From Piscinibacter caeni (GTDB lineage: Bacteria; Pseudomonadota; Gammaproteobacteria; Burkholderiales; Burkholderiaceae_C): a stretch of 64,000 bases of DNA. Position 1 is the stretch's first letter. The number at the start of each line of letters is the position of its first letter. Below the pieces are notes generated by a model. That model saw nothing but the letters and a program-made list of their open reading frames with translations. It was not told the DNA's origin and made no database searches. Below are positions 41,345 through 52,788 of this stretch, piece after piece. The translations under genes and the position numbers were made by a program. Where the stretch lies: contig KZ836106.1 in the NCBI GenBank assembly GCA_003265685.1, positions 62,001-126,000 on the forward strand, written 5' to 3'.

Positions 41345-43165
41345 TCAATGTCCCGCCGTCAGCTCGGCCGCGCCGCGCCGGCCGAGCCGGCTCTCGCCGG
41401 CGAGCTTCTGCACCACGAGCAGCACGCTGCCCATGAAGACGATCAGCACCGTCGAGTAGGCGATCGCGAGCGGGTATTCGCCCGCCTCGACGCGGTTGAC
41501 GATGTAGACCGTCGCCAGGTTGTACTTCGCGGTGGCCAGGAAGATCACCGCGCTGACCGCCGTCATCGCATGCGTGAAGCTGAACAGCAGCGTCGCGACG
41601 ATGGCCGGCCGCAGCAGCGGCAGCAGCACCTGGCGCAGCGTGCGCCAGGTGCCGGCGCGCAGCGTGGCCGAGGCCTCGTCGAGCGAACGGTCCACCTGCG
41701 CGAGCGCCGCGATGCCGGCACGCACGCCCACCGGCATGTTGCGGAACACGAAGCACAGCACCAGGATGCCGAAGCCGCCGGTCAGCTCCAGCGGCGGGAC
41801 GTTGAACGCGACGATGTAGGCCACGCCGATCACCGTGCCCGGCACCGCGAAGGCCACGAGCGTCAGGAACTCGAACGCGCGCCGCCCGGCGAAGCGCTGG
41901 CGCGCCACGACGTAGGCCGCGAGCAGCCCGACGATCGCCGTCAGCGGCGCGGCCACCGCGGCGACCTCCACCGTCGTGAAGAAGCTGGGCCAGGCCGAGC
42001 CGGTGAGGGCGGGCGCGCCGTCGCGCCACTCGAGGCCGAAGCCGGCGCCGAAGTGTGCCAGCGAGAGCGTCATGTCGCCGCGGCCGATGTCGCGCACGAA
42101 GCCGCCGGCCGCGATCACCGCGTAGCAGGCCAGCGTGAACACGATCCAGGCCGCGCCGAGCCCGATGCAGCCGCGCCGCAGCCCGGCCGGCAGCGGCGCG
42201 TGCAGCCCGCCGTCGCCCTTCCCGCCGACGCTGACGTAGCTCGCCCGCCCGAGCCAGCGCTGCTGCAGCGCAAAGCCGACCAGCGTGAAGGCGAGCAGCA
42301 CGGTGGCCAGTGCCGCGGCACGCGCCGGGTCGTTCTGCGCGCCGGCGATCGCGAAGAAGATGCGCGTGGACAGCACCTCGTAGTTGCCGGCCAGCACGAT
42401 CGGATTCGCGAAGTCCGCCAGGCTCTCGACGAAGCCGAGCAGGAAGGCGTTGGCCAGCGCCGGCCGCAGCAACGGCCAGGTGACCGTGCGGAACACCCGC
42501 GCCGGCGCGGCGCGCAGCGTCTGCGCGGCCTCCTCGAGCGTCGGGCTGAGCGCGGCCAGCGCGCCGTGCAGGATCATGAACGCGAGCGGCGTGAAGCTCA
42601 GCAATTGCGCCAGCAGCACGCCCGGCAGGCCGTAGATCCAGCGCGAGCGCGGGATGTCGAAGAGCGCCGACAGCCAGCCGGTGACGAGCCCGGTGCGGCC
42701 GAACAGCACGACCAGCGCGAGCGCGATCACGAACGGCGGCGTGACGATCGGCAGCACCGACATCAGCCGCACCCAGCCGGCCGGCCTGGCGCCGCCGCGC
42801 AGCGCGGCCAGCGCGAGCACGAGGCCGAGCGCGGTCGAGCCGAGCCCGGCCAGCACGGCCAGCGTCAGCGAATGGATCGCCACGCCGCAGCGCGGCCCGC
42901 CGGCGACGCAGGCCAGGCTCCAGATCTCCGGCGCGGCCAGGCGCGCGAAGGCCAGCGCCGGCGCGAAGCCGCCCTGTTCGTCGTGCAGCGCCGCCAGCAG
43001 CGCGCGGCCGACCGGGTAGAAGACGAACAGCAGCAGCAGCGTCGCGATGGTCGTGACGATCGCGGCCACGACGCGGTCGCCGCCGAAGCGGCCGCTGCGC
43101 GCCAGCGCGAGCCCGAACCCGGCGGCCGCGAGCACCACGGCCGCGAGCGTCAGCCAGGCGGTCAC
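41345..43165 (-). CDS. afuB: AfuB/FbpB-like ABC transporter permease, fused double domain
   Basis: 606 residues with about 12 hydrophobic helices in two homologous halves. The first coupling loop is EEAAQTLRAAPARVFRTVTWPLLRP (about 215-240), and the second is DEASATLRAGTWRTLRQVLLPLLRP (about 495-520). Such fused permeases occur in ferric, thiamine, phosphonate and hexose-phosphate importers. It lies between the ATPase and binding-protein genes, with 10-13 base gaps. Confidence 0.9.
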   Translation of the reverse strand: MTAWLTLAAVVLAAAGFGLALARSGRFGGDRVVAAIVTTIATLLLLFVFYPVGRALLAALHDEQGGFAPALAFARLAAPEIWSLACVAGGPRCGVAIHSLTLAVLAGLGSTALGLVLALAALRGGARPAGWVRLMSVLPIVTPPFVIALALVVLFGRTGLVTGWLSALFDIPRSRWIYGLPGVLLAQLLSFTPLAFMILHGALAALSPTLEEAAQTLRAAPARVFRTVTWPLLRPALANAFLLGFVESLADFANPIVLAGNYEVLSTRIFFAIAGAQNDPARAAALATVLLAFTLVGFALQQRWLGRASYVSVGGKGDGGLHAPLPAGLRRGCIGLGAAWIVFTLACYAVIAAGGFVRDIGRGDMTLSLAHFGAGFGLEWRDGAPALTGSAWPSFFTTVEVAAVAAPLTAIVGLLAAYVVARQRFAGRRAFEFLTLVAFAVPGTVIGVAYIVAFNVPPLELTGGFGILVLCFVFRNMPVGVRAGIAALAQVDRSLDEASATLRAGTWRTLRQVLLPLLRPAIVATLLFSFTHAMTAVSAVIFLATAKYNLATVYIVNRVEAGEYPLAIAYSTVLIVFMGSVLLVVQKLAGESRLGRRGAAELTAGH

Positions 43166-43175
43166 GCCGGCCGGC

Positions 43176-44192
43176 TCACTTCGGCAGGTTGGAGACCTCG
43201 GCGTCCCAGCGGCCGAGCAGCCGCTTGCGCTCGGCCGAGGAGCCGTACTTCGCGAAGTCGTAGTTGATCAGCTTCAGCTCGCTCAGCCGGGGCGCCTGCG
43301 GCGGGATCGGCGCGGCCTTGTTCGACGGCACCTGGTAGCTCACCTTGTTCGCGGCGCCGACGCTCTGGCCTTCGACCGAGAGCGCCCAGTCGTACCACTT
43401 CTTGGCGTTCTCCATGTTCTTGGCGCCCTTCACGAGGCTCATGCTGCCGATCTCGTAGCCGGTGCCTTCGCAGGGCGACACCACCTTCACCGGCGCGCCG
43501 GCCAGCGCCTGGATCAGCGCGTCGTGCTGGAAGGTGATGCCGGCCAGCGTCTCGCCGGTGGCCACCGCGCGTGCCGGCGCGGCGCCGGACTTGGTGTACT
43601 GGTTGACGTTGCGGTGCAGCGCCTTCAGGTAGTCGAAGGCCTTGTCCTCGCCCATCAGCTGCACCAGCGTCGCGAGCATGGTGTACGAGGTGCCGGAGGA
43701 GTTCGGGTTGGCGACCTGCACCTCGTCCTTGAAGGCGGGCTTGATCAGGTCGGCCCAGCACTTGGGCTCGGGCAGCTTGCGCTTCTTCAGCTCGGCCTCG
43801 TTGACGCTGTAGCCGAGCGCGCCGGCGTAGATGCCGACGGTGCGGTACTTCGATTGTTCCGCCTGGCGCACCGCCCAGTCCTGCAATTCCGCGAGGCGCG
43901 GCGACTTGTAGGCCTCGGTCAGGCCTTCCTCGGCGGCCTGCATGTGCGGATCGCCCGTGCCGCCCCACCAGATGTCGGCGCGCGGGTTGGCGGCCTCGGC
44001 CTTGAGCTGCGCGTACACCTCGCCGGCGCTCTTGCGCGTCATCGCCACCTTGATGCCGGTGGCCTTCTCGAAGGCGGCCACCATCGGGCGGCACCATTCC
44101 TCCTGCACGCCGCAGTAGACCACCAGCTCGCCCTGCGCGCGGGCGGCGAACGCGGTGGCCGCCAACGCGGCGGCGATCAGTGGCTTGAACAT
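43176..44192 (-). CDS. afuA: AfuA-like periplasmic binding protein, likely for sugar phosphates
   Basis: 338 residues with a signal peptide ending near FAARAQ (about 20). The mature protein starts GELVVYCGVQEEWC and has ADIWWGGTGDPHMQ, NVNQYTKSGAAPARAVATGE, SPCEGTGYEIGS and LKLINYDFAKYG. From memory these segments match AfuA of Actinobacillus, a hexose-phosphate binder once annotated as ferric-binding. The paired tyrosines of true ferric-binding FbpA are not seen. The phosphatase-family gene upstream fits a sugar-phosphate ligand. Confidence 0.82.
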   Translation of the reverse strand: MFKPLIAAALAATAFAARAQGELVVYCGVQEEWCRPMVAAFEKATGIKVAMTRKSAGEVYAQLKAEAANPRADIWWGGTGDPHMQAAEEGLTEAYKSPRLAELQDWAVRQAEQSKYRTVGIYAGALGYSVNEAELKKRKLPEPKCWADLIKPAFKDEVQVANPNSSGTSYTMLATLVQLMGEDKAFDYLKALHRNVNQYTKSGAAPARAVATGETLAGITFQHDALIQALAGAPVKVVSPCEGTGYEIGSMSLVKGAKNMENAKKWYDWALSVEGQSVGAANKVSYQVPSNKAAPIPPQAPRLSELKLINYDFAKYGSSAERKRLLGRWDAEVSNLPK

Positions 44193-44218
44193 GCGTGTCT
44201 CCGGGTTGTCGTCGATCG

Positions 44219-45013
44219 TCAGCCGAGGCGGGTGAGGGCGGCGAGCTCGTCGTAGAGCGCTGCGTTGCCCGCCAGCAGCGGATTGCCGGCGGCGAGTCCG
44301 TCGCCGGCGAAGAAGTCGTTCGTGCGGCCGCCGGCTTCGCGCACCAGCAGCAGCCCGGCCGCGCAGTCCCACGAGTTGATGTGCAGCTCCGCGTAGCCCT
44401 CGAGCCGGCCGGCCGCCACGTCCACCAGCCCGAGCGCGCCGCTGCCCGAGCGCCGCACTTGCGCGCCGGCGTCCATCACGCGCGTCACCATCGCCAGCCA
44501 GTCGCGCGCCGGGCGGCGCGTCGACCAGCCGCATTCGATCGCGGCCGCGTCCATCCGGTCCACCGGGCTGACCGCCAGTCGTTGCGCTCCGAGCCAGGCG
44601 CCGCCGCCCGCGCGTGCGGCGTACAGCCGATCGTGGCAGGGATCGTGGATCACGCCGAGGCAGGGCCGGCCGTCCTCCACGCAGGCGATCGAGACGCAGT
44701 AGCGGTCGATGCCGCGCGCGTAGTTGGCCGTGCCGTCGATCGGGTCGACCACCCAGACGCGGCCTGCGCCGGCCAGGCTGCCGCCGCTGACACCTTCCTC
44801 CTCGCCGAGGAAGGCATCGCCGGGGTAGGCCTGCGCGATCGCCGCGCGGATCAGGCGCTCGACCTTCGGGTCCATCTCGGTGAGCACGTCGTGCCGGCCC
44901 TTCAGCGAGCTGGCCGCGGTGCCGAAGCCGCCGTGCGCGAGCTCGCCGGCACGGCGGGCCAAGCGGGCGACGAAGTCGAGCCGGTCGTCGAGCGAGGTCG
45001 TCATGCGGGCCAT
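44219..45013 (-). CDS. Inositol monophosphatase-family phosphatase
   Basis: 264 residues. Metal-site motifs are GEEEG near residue 71, WVVDPIDGTANYARG near 87, and the C-terminal SWDCAAGLLLVREAGG near 222, all needed for Mg2+-dependent phosphomonoester hydrolysis. The family includes inositol, fructose-bisphosphate, histidinol-phosphate and 3',5'-PAP phosphatases. It is the first gene of the AfuABC-like operon, 26 bases before afuA, so hydrolysis of imported sugar phosphate is plausible. The start may be 45013 or 45004; neither has a good Shine-Dalgarno. Confidence 0.88.
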   Translation of the reverse strand: MARMTTSLDDRLDFVARLARRAGELAHGGFGTAASSLKGRHDVLTEMDPKVERLIRAAIAQAYPGDAFLGEEEGVSGGSLAGAGRVWVVDPIDGTANYARGIDRYCVSIACVEDGRPCLGVIHDPCHDRLYAARAGGGAWLGAQRLAVSPVDRMDAAAIECGWSTRRPARDWLAMVTRVMDAGAQVRRSGSGALGLVDVAAGRLEGYAELHINSWDCAAGLLLVREAGGRTNDFFAGDGLAAGNPLLAGNAALYDELAALTRLG

Positions 45014-45033
45014 GCTAGCCGAGCCCTGAAAGA

Positions 45034-45049
45034 CTGTATATATTTACAG
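45034..45049. promoter_or_regulatory. LexA (SOS) box
   Basis: CTGTATATATTTACAG matches the proteobacterial SOS consensus CTGT-N8-ACAG exactly, with the AT-rich alternating centre typical of strong boxes. It lies between the divergent phosphatase (45013) and radical-SAM (45051) starts, one base before the latter's ATG. It is among the most AT-rich stretches of the window. Confidence 0.87.
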
Positions 45050-45050
45050 T

Positions 45051-46157
45051 ATGCGCCACCGCCGCCACATCGAGCTGATCCCGGCCGAGTCGATCAAGGG
45101 CCGCGGCGCGGCCGGGCGCATCGAGCACCGCTTCAGCGCCGCCACCCACGTGCCGGAGGACGACGGCTGGGGCCTGCTCGACCAGCAGGCGAGCGAAGAG
45201 CACCTGCCGCCGCGCACCCAGGTGATCGAGGAGCGGGTCAAGAGCATCGTCGCGAGCAACGACTCGCCCGACATCTCGTTCGACTTCTCCATCAACCCCT
45301 ACCGCGGCTGCGAGCATGGCTGCGTCTACTGCTATGCGCGCCCGACGCACAGCTACCTGAACCTCTCGCCCGGGCTCGATTTCGAGACGCGCATCGTCGC
45401 CAAGGTCAATGCCGCCGAACGGCTGCAGGAGACCTTCGGCAAACGCGGCTACCGGCCTGCGCTGATCAACATCGGCGCGGCCACCGATGCCTACCAGCCG
45501 GTCGAGCGCGAGCTGCGCATCACGCGCTCGGTCCTCCAGGTGATGCACGACTGGCAGCACCCGTTCTCGGTGGTCACCAAGTCCGCCGGCGTCGAGCGCG
45601 ATCTCGACCTGATCGCACCGATGGCCGCGCAGCGCCTGGCCGCGGTGTACGTGTCGGTCACCTCGCTCGATGGCGGGCTGGCGCGCATCCTCGAGCCGCG
45701 CGCCGCCGCGCCGCACCGCCGGCTGCGCACGATCGAGACGCTGGCCCGGGCCGGCGTGCCGGTGGGCGTGAGCGTCTCGCCGATGATCCCCTTCATCAAC
45801 GAGCCAGAGCTCGAGCGCATCCTCGAGGCCGCGGCGGCGGCCGGCGCCAGCTCGGCCTTCATGGTGGTGCTGCGCCTGCCCTGGGAGGTGAACCCGATCT
45901 TCCAGGACTGGCTGCAGCGCCACTACCCGCAGCGTGCCGAGCGCGTGATGGCGCGTGTGCGCGAGATGCGCGGCGGGCGCGACTACGACGCCGGTTTCGC
46001 GCAGCGCATGACGGGCGAGGGTGTCTGGGCGCAGCTGCTGCAGCAGCGCTTCCGCAAGGCCGTGGCGCGGCTCGGGCTCGACCGCGAGCGCGAGGCGCTC
46101 GACGTCACGCGCTTCCGCCCGCCGCCGGGGTCGGCGCCGCAGCGCGAGCTGTTCTGA
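45051..46157 (+). CDS. PA0069-type radical SAM protein (COG1533, SplB/photolyase-like)
   Basis: 368 residues. The radical-SAM cluster motif is in YRGCEHGCVYCYARPTH (CxxxCxxC, about residues 84-100). The N-terminal KGRGA and DISFDFSINPYRG stretches are typical of the PA0069/COG1533 group, related to spore photoproduct lyase but without an established reaction. The ATG follows the LexA box by one base, leaving no room for a Shine-Dalgarno, so the mRNA may be leaderless. SOS control suggests a DNA-damage role. No other start precedes the conserved KGRGA motif. Confidence 0.88.
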   Translation: MRHRRHIELIPAESIKGRGAAGRIEHRFSAATHVPEDDGWGLLDQQASEEHLPPRTQVIEERVKSIVASNDSPDISFDFSINPYRGCEHGCVYCYARPTHSYLNLSPGLDFETRIVAKVNAAERLQETFGKRGYRPALINIGAATDAYQPVERELRITRSVLQVMHDWQHPFSVVTKSAGVERDLDLIAPMAAQRLAAVYVSVTSLDGGLARILEPRAAAPHRRLRTIETLARAGVPVGVSVSPMIPFINEPELERILEAAAAAGASSAFMVVLRLPWEVNPIFQDWLQRHYPQRAERVMARVREMRGGRDYDAGFAQRMTGEGVWAQLLQQRFRKAVARLGLDREREALDVTRFRPPPGSAPQRELF

Positions 46158-47789
46158 TCAGCTGCGCAGCGCCAGGCCGCCGGCCGCCCGGCCCGCGCCG
46201 GCGCCCAGGGCGACCTGCATGCCCTTGCTGCAATAGCGCTGGCGCAGGTCGCCGATCATCTCGCCCAGGTCGCTGCTGGTGGCGATTCGCCCGGCATGCC
46301 GCTGCAGCACCAGCCCGGCCATGTCGATCAGCTTGGCGTTCAAGGTCTCCCGGCCGCGCACCATCAGCGCCTTGACCGCGGCCTCGGGCGAGCCCGACAC
46401 GCTGTGCGTCATCGCCTGCTCGGCCATGCCGGTGATGCCCTGGTGCGTCTGGCGCACCACCGCCTCGAGCGACGCGTCGGGCTGCACGGCCAGGCAGAGC
46501 ATGTCCGTGGCGGCGCGCGAGACGCAGAAGCGCAGTGCCACCTTGGCCACCCAGTCCTCGCGGTCCGGCAGCTCGATCTCGGTGGACGACAACCGGGCCA
46601 CGGCGGCCAGCAGGTTGCTCGCGGCCTCGAAGTCGAAGTCCTCGGCGCGGATCTCGCCGGCCAGCTCGCGTGCCGCGCCCAGCGCATCGGCCACATGGCG
46701 CTGCAGCAGCGCCTTGAACACGTCGGCGGTGCGCAGGAAGCGCCGCAGCCGCGCGCTGTCGGGGCGGCGCTCGACGGCCAGCGCGAGGTTGGCGTGCGTG
46801 CGCATGAAGGCCCGGTGGTCGCGCTGGTCGAACTGCAGCAGTGCCAGCAGCACCAGCGACTCGCAGTCGAACATCTTCGAGCTGATGCCCACGCGCACGG
46901 CGCGCTCCAGGCTGTCGATGGCCTCGGCCCGCTGCCCGGCGTAGAAGGCGAGCATGCCCTGCTTCTGCAGCCGGGTGACGCTGCCCGGGGTGAGCCGGCT
47001 GGCATTGCGATAGGTGTCCAGCGCGGCCTCGACCTCGCCGCGCTCGAGCTGGGCGCGGCCCATCACGTCGTAGGCGTCCGCGTAGCTGGGTTGCTCCGAG
47101 ATCAGGCTCTCCAGCGTGCGGCAGGCACGATGCGTCTGGCCGGATTCCAGCTCGACGCGCGCGATGCCGAGCTTGGCCCAGGGCAGGGCGCGGGTGTCCT
47201 GCACCGCCTCGTAGAGCGTGCGGGCGGCCGCATGGTCGCCCTCGCGCAGCAGCAGCTCGGCGCCGATGCGCGCCGCGTACAGCCAGTACTCGCCGCGCTG
47301 CTCGAAGCGCGCCCGGCACAGCTGCGCCGCGGCGGCGAACTCGCCGGCCTCGATGGCGGCGAAGATCTCCCCCAGCACCTTCTTGCGGTGGCGTGCCTGC
47401 AGCAGCCGCTGCTCCAGCGCGGTGGCGGTGTGCGGCTTGAGCAGGTAGCTGTCGAGCGCCGCCTCGGCAGCCTCGGCGACGCGCGCGTACGAGGCCTCGC
47501 CGGTGACCATCACGAACACCGTCGAGTAGGGCAGCAGCTGGGCGCGGCGCAGGTCGTCGAGCAGGTCCTGGCCCGACATCGCGGCGTGGTCGAAGTGGTA
47601 GTCGCACAGCACCACGTCGAAGCTGCGGTGCTCGAGCTGGCGGCGCGCGTCGGCCACCTTGCCGGTCTGCGCCACCTCGCCCACGCCCATGTCGCGCAGC
47701 ATCGCGGCGAGGATGCTGCGCGAGGTCGGGTTCGGGTCGACGATCAGCGCGCGGCAGTCGCCGATGTCGGGGTAGAGCAGTCGGGCCAT
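46158..47789 (-). CDS. Response regulator with TPR-like output region
   Basis: 543 residues. The N-terminal receiver domain (about 10-135) has ALIVDPNPTSRSIL, phospho-acceptor Asp in VVLCDYHFD, and the conserved Lys in YLLKPHTA. The rest is helical with TPR-like repeats, clearest at YADAYDVMGRAQLERGEVEAALDTYRNASRL and AGQRAEAIDSLERAV. No DNA-binding or catalytic domain is seen, so output is probably by protein contact. No cognate kinase is adjacent. The stop touches the convergent radical-SAM stop. Confidence 0.86.
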   Translation of the reverse strand: MARLLYPDIGDCRALIVDPNPTSRSILAAMLRDMGVGEVAQTGKVADARRQLEHRSFDVVLCDYHFDHAAMSGQDLLDDLRRAQLLPYSTVFVMVTGEASYARVAEAAEAALDSYLLKPHTATALEQRLLQARHRKKVLGEIFAAIEAGEFAAAAQLCRARFEQRGEYWLYAARIGAELLLREGDHAAARTLYEAVQDTRALPWAKLGIARVELESGQTHRACRTLESLISEQPSYADAYDVMGRAQLERGEVEAALDTYRNASRLTPGSVTRLQKQGMLAFYAGQRAEAIDSLERAVRVGISSKMFDCESLVLLALLQFDQRDHRAFMRTHANLALAVERRPDSARLRRFLRTADVFKALLQRHVADALGAARELAGEIRAEDFDFEAASNLLAAVARLSSTEIELPDREDWVAKVALRFCVSRAATDMLCLAVQPDASLEAVVRQTHQGITGMAEQAMTHSVSGSPEAAVKALMVRGRETLNAKLIDMAGLVLQRHAGRIATSSDLGEMIGDLRQRYCSKGMQVALGAGAGRAAGGLALRS

Positions 47790-47836
47790 CGAGGCGGGGC
47801 AGGGTGCCAGTGCCTCGATATCGGCGCCCGGCGCGC

Positions 47837-48997
47837 TTACTTGAACAGGTCGCGCACCCGGTCGGTCCAGCTCTTGGCGTTGGGCGAGTGCTTCTCGCCG
47901 CCCTTGCGGAAGGACTCGTCCAGCTCCTTCAGCAGCTTGCGCTGGTGCTCCGTCAGCTTGATCGGCGTCTCCACCTGCACGTGGCAGTACAGGTCGCCCG
48001 GGTAGCTGGAGCGCACGCCCTTGATGCCCTTGCCGCGCAGGCGGAAGGTCTTGCCGTGCTGGGTGCCCTCGGGCAGATCGATCTCGGCCTTGCCGCTGAG
48101 CGTGGGCACCTCGATGCTGCCGCCCAGCGCCGCGGTCGTCAGGCCCACCGGCACGGTGCAGTGCAGGTCGTCGCCGTCGCGCTCGAAGATGTCGTGCTGC
48201 CGGATGCGGATCTCGATGTAGAGATCGCCCGGCGGGCCGCCGTTGGTGCCCGGCTCGCCGTTGCCGACCGAGCGGATGCGCATGCCCTCGCCGATGCCGG
48301 CCGGGATCTTCACCTCCAGCGTCTTGTGGCGCTTGATCTTGCCCTGGCCGCTGCAGGTGGTGCAGGGCTCGGGGATGATCTTGCCGCTGCCGTGGCAATG
48401 CGGGCAGGTCTGCTGGATGCTGAAGAAGCCCTGGCGCATGTGCACCGTGCCGGCGCCGCCGCAGGTGCTGCAGGTCTTCGGGCTGGTGCCCGGCTTGGCC
48501 CCGCTGCCGTGGCAGGTGTCGCAGGTGTCCCAGCTCGGGATGCGGATCTGCGTCTCCTTGCCGGCGGCGGCCTCCTCGAGCGTGATCTCCATCGCGTAGC
48601 TCAGGTCGCTGCCGCGGAAGACCTGCTGGCCGCCCGCGCCGCGCCGCCCGCCCCCCTGGCCGCCGCCGAAGATGTCGCCGAAGATGTCGCCGAAGGCCTC
48701 GGCGAAGCCGCCGAAGCCGTCCGCGCCCGGGCCGCCGGGGCGGAAGCCGCCGCCGGCCATGCTCGGGTCGACCCCGGCGTGGCCGTACTGGTCGTAGGCC
48801 GCGCGCTTCTGCGCGTCGGAGAGCATCTCGTAGGCCTCCTTGGCCTCCTTGAACTTCTCTTCCGCCTTCTTCGCGTCGTCACCCTGGTTGCGGTCCGGGT
48901 GGTACTTCATGGCCAGCTTGCGGTAGGCCTTCTTGATGTCGTCCTCGCTGGCGTTCTTGGCCACGCCGAGGACGTCGTAGTAGTCGCGCTTTGCCAT
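47837..48997 (-). CDS. dnaJ: Chaperone DnaJ (Hsp40)
   Basis: 386 residues. J domain with the HPD motif in KYHPDRN near residue 34, a Gly/Phe-rich linker (about 75-125), and four zinc-binding CxxCxGxG repeats ([32 protein letters not shown]; about 155-225). A C-terminal substrate-binding domain follows. It stimulates DnaK ATPase and delivers substrates. It is the last gene of grpE-dnaK-dnaJ, 115 bases after dnaK. Confidence 0.98.
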   Translation of the reverse strand: MAKRDYYDVLGVAKNASEDDIKKAYRKLAMKYHPDRNQGDDAKKAEEKFKEAKEAYEMLSDAQKRAAYDQYGHAGVDPSMAGGGFRPGGPGADGFGGFAEAFGDIFGDIFGGGQGGGRRGAGGQQVFRGSDLSYAMEITLEEAAAGKETQIRIPSWDTCDTCHGSGAKPGTSPKTCSTCGGAGTVHMRQGFFSIQQTCPHCHGSGKIIPEPCTTCSGQGKIKRHKTLEVKIPAGIGEGMRIRSVGNGEPGTNGGPPGDLYIEIRIRQHDIFERDGDDLHCTVPVGLTTAALGGSIEVPTLSGKAEIDLPEGTQHGKTFRLRGKGIKGVRSSYPGDLYCHVQVETPIKLTEHQRKLLKELDESFRKGGEKHSPNAKSWTDRVRDLFK

Positions 48998-49082
48998 GGA
49001 AACTCTCAGTGCAACTCAACGCAGAACGCCGCGTCGATGCGCAGGCGGAGCCTGGCGCTTCGAACGCGGCGAGAGTGAACGG

Positions 49083-49103
49083 CAGCCGGCCCGGGGCCGG
49101 CTG
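49083..49103 (-). terminator. Intergenic hairpin between dnaK and dnaJ
   Basis: CAGCCGGC and GCCGGCTG form an eight-base-pair stem with a five-base loop, 10 bases after the dnaK stop. No T-run follows on the minus strand, so it is more likely an attenuator or mRNA-stability element than a full terminator. It would keep DnaJ below DnaK levels. Confidence 0.5.
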
Positions 49104-49112
49104 TCCGGCTCA

Positions 49113-51056
<1,944 letters not shown>

Positions 51057-51092
51057 GGGGAGTTCTCCTGGGACTGAATCTGGTTGTCTTCG

Positions 51093-51120
51093 AGTTGTGG
51101 ATAACCGCGCCGATTTCAAG
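51093..51120 (-). promoter_or_regulatory. Sigma-32 promoter of dnaK
   Basis: Read on the minus strand: CTTGAA (51120-51115), 14 bases, then CCACAACT (51100-51093), which keeps most fixed positions of the -10 consensus CCCCATnT. It ends 36 bases before the dnaK ATG in the 85-base gap after grpE. Confidence 0.65.
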
Positions 51121-51141
51121 GTGAACGGCGCTGTGGACGGC

Positions 51142-51702
51142 TCACTTCGGCGCGGCCACCGTCACGAGTGCCGGGCGCAGCACGCGCTCGGCGATCAGGT
51201 AGCCCTTCTGCAGGACCATCACCACGGTGTTGGGCTCCTGCTCGGCCGGCACCATGCTGATGGCCTGGTGCTGGTGCGGGTCGAACCGGCTGCCGGGCGC
51301 CGGGTTCAGCTCGACTACCTTGTTGCGCTCGAGCGCCGAGGCCAGCTGGCGCAGCGTCGCGTGAACGCCCTCGAGCAGCTGCTCGTTGGTGGCGTTCTGG
51401 ATCGCGATGGCCGCCTCCAGGCTGTCCTTCACCGGCACCATGCTCTCGGCGAAGCTCTCGACGGAGTACTTGCGTGCCTTGGCGATCTCCTCCTCGGCGC
51501 GGCGGCGCACGTTCTCGGTCTCGGCCTTGGCGCGCAGGAAGGCGTCGTTCAGTTCGCGGTGCCTGGCCTCCAGCTCGGCCAAGCGGGCCGCCGGCGTATC
51601 GGGGGCCGCAGCGGCGGTTTCCGGTGCGGCAGCAGCCGGGGTGTTCTCGGGGGCGGCGCTGGCCGCCGGCAGGTCGGTCGCGGGGTTCTCGTTGGGCGTC
51701 AT
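51142..51702 (-). CDS. grpE: Nucleotide exchange factor GrpE
   Basis: 186 residues. An Ala/Pro-rich disordered N-terminus (about 1-38) precedes a long coiled coil with the [21 protein letters not shown] pattern, and the C-terminal beta-wing domain with [16 protein letters not shown] and [20 protein letters not shown]. It speeds ADP release from DnaK. It is the first gene of grpE-dnaK-dnaJ, behind a sigma-32 promoter. Confidence 0.97.
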   Translation of the reverse strand: MTPNENPATDLPAASAAPENTPAAAAPETAAAAPDTPAARLAELEARHRELNDAFLRAKAETENVRRRAEEEIAKARKYSVESFAESMVPVKDSLEAAIAIQNATNEQLLEGVHATLRQLASALERNKVVELNPAPGSRFDPHQHQAISMVPAEQEPNTVVMVLQKGYLIAERVLRPALVTVAAPK

Positions 51703-51734
51703 GACACGGTGCGAAACAAGTTCAGCCGGGCACC

Positions 51735-51760
51735 TTGGGGTGCTTCTCCCCGGTTTCAAG
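51735..51760 (-). promoter_or_regulatory. Sigma-32 promoter of grpE
   Basis: Read on the minus strand: CTTGAA (51760-51755), 14 bases, CCCCAA (51740-51735), an almost perfect sigma-32 promoter. It ends 33 bases before the grpE ATG, in the 81-base divergent gap with the hydrolase gene. No CIRCE element was seen. Confidence 0.85.
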
Positions 51761-51783
51761 AGGGCTTTCGAAAATAATCGCCC

Positions 51784-52773
51784 ATGCGGCGCCGCCACGT
51801 GCTGACCCTGGCCGCGGCCACCGGCCTGTCGGGGCTGGCGCGCCCGGCCGCGGCCTTCGTCGACGAGACCTGGGCCGATCCGGCCCGCCCCGGCCGCGCC
51901 CTGCCGCTGCGCCTGCGCTGGCCGGCCGGCGAGGGCCCCTGCGCCGCGGTGATCCACTCGCACGGCCTGGGCGGCAACCGGGCCGGCGGCGCGGCCTGGG
52001 GCGAGGCCTGGCAGGCGGCCGGCTTCGCGGTGATCCACCTGCAGCACCCGGGCAGCGACACCGAGACGCTGCGCGAGGACGGCGTGCTCGGCCTGCGCCG
52101 GGCGGCCGGGCTGAAGGCCTATCTGCAGCGCGTGGGCGATGCGCAGTTCGTGCTGGACGAACTGCTGCGCCGGCGCGCCGTTGGCGGCCCGTGGGCGCGC
52201 CTGCGGCCCGAGGCGATCGGCTTCTCCGGCCATTCCTTCGGCGCGCGGCTGACCCAGGTGCTGGCCGGCGAGCGCCCGCCGCGGGCGCCGGCGCAGGCCC
52301 TGGAGCGCCTGGCCGAGCCGCGCCTGCGGGCCTTCATCGCCTTCAGCCCGGGCTTCGCCGAGCGCGAGGGCCTCGACGATGCCGTGCTGCAGCGCCGCTT
52401 CGGCGCGATCACGCGGCCCTTCCTGTGCGTCACCGGCACGCGCGACGACGCGATGATCATCGGCGACGCCAGCAACGCCACCCGGCGTGCCGTCTACCGC
52501 GGCCTGCCGCCGGGCCGGCGCGCCCAGCTGGTGCTCGACGGGGCCGACCACATGACCTTCGGCGGCGGCTCGGGCGTGGCCGAACGCCCCGGCGGTGCCC
52601 GGCTGCTGCGCCGCGCACCCGGCGCGGCCGAGCGCGAACCCGAACACCAGCGCGTGGTGGCGGCCGTGACGACGGACTGGTGGCGCTGGACCCTGCTCGG
52701 CGACGGCGCCGCGCGCGAGCGGCTCGACCGGCCCGCCGGGCTGGCGCCCGCGGACCTCTGGCAGATCGGCTGA
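51784..52773 (+). CDS. Secreted alpha/beta hydrolase (dienelactone/PAF-acetylhydrolase-like)
   Basis: 329 residues with a twin-basic signal peptide (MRRRHVL, hydrophobic core, PAAA at about 22-25). The oxyanion region is in [13 protein letters not shown], the nucleophile elbow is GFSGHSFGA (Ser near 150), the Asp is probably in [10 protein letters not shown], and the His in GADHMTFGG. It probably acts on an ester or lactone in the periplasm. It diverges from grpE and converges with hslR. Confidence 0.85.
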   Translation: MRRRHVLTLAAATGLSGLARPAAAFVDETWADPARPGRALPLRLRWPAGEGPCAAVIHSHGLGGNRAGGAAWGEAWQAAGFAVIHLQHPGSDTETLREDGVLGLRRAAGLKAYLQRVGDAQFVLDELLRRRAVGGPWARLRPEAIGFSGHSFGARLTQVLAGERPPRAPAQALERLAEPRLRAFIAFSPGFAEREGLDDAVLQRRFGAITRPFLCVTGTRDDAMIIGDASNATRRAVYRGLPPGRRAQLVLDGADHMTFGGGSGVAERPGGARLLRRAPGAAEREPEHQRVVAAVTTDWWRWTLLGDGAARERLDRPAGLAPADLWQIG

Positions 52774-52788
52774 GCGCCGGCAGTCGGC

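Noticed and set aside
49083-49103. Rho-independent terminator after dnaK
   Set aside because: A strong stem is present but no T-run follows on the minus strand, so full termination is unlikely; kept only as an intergenic hairpin.
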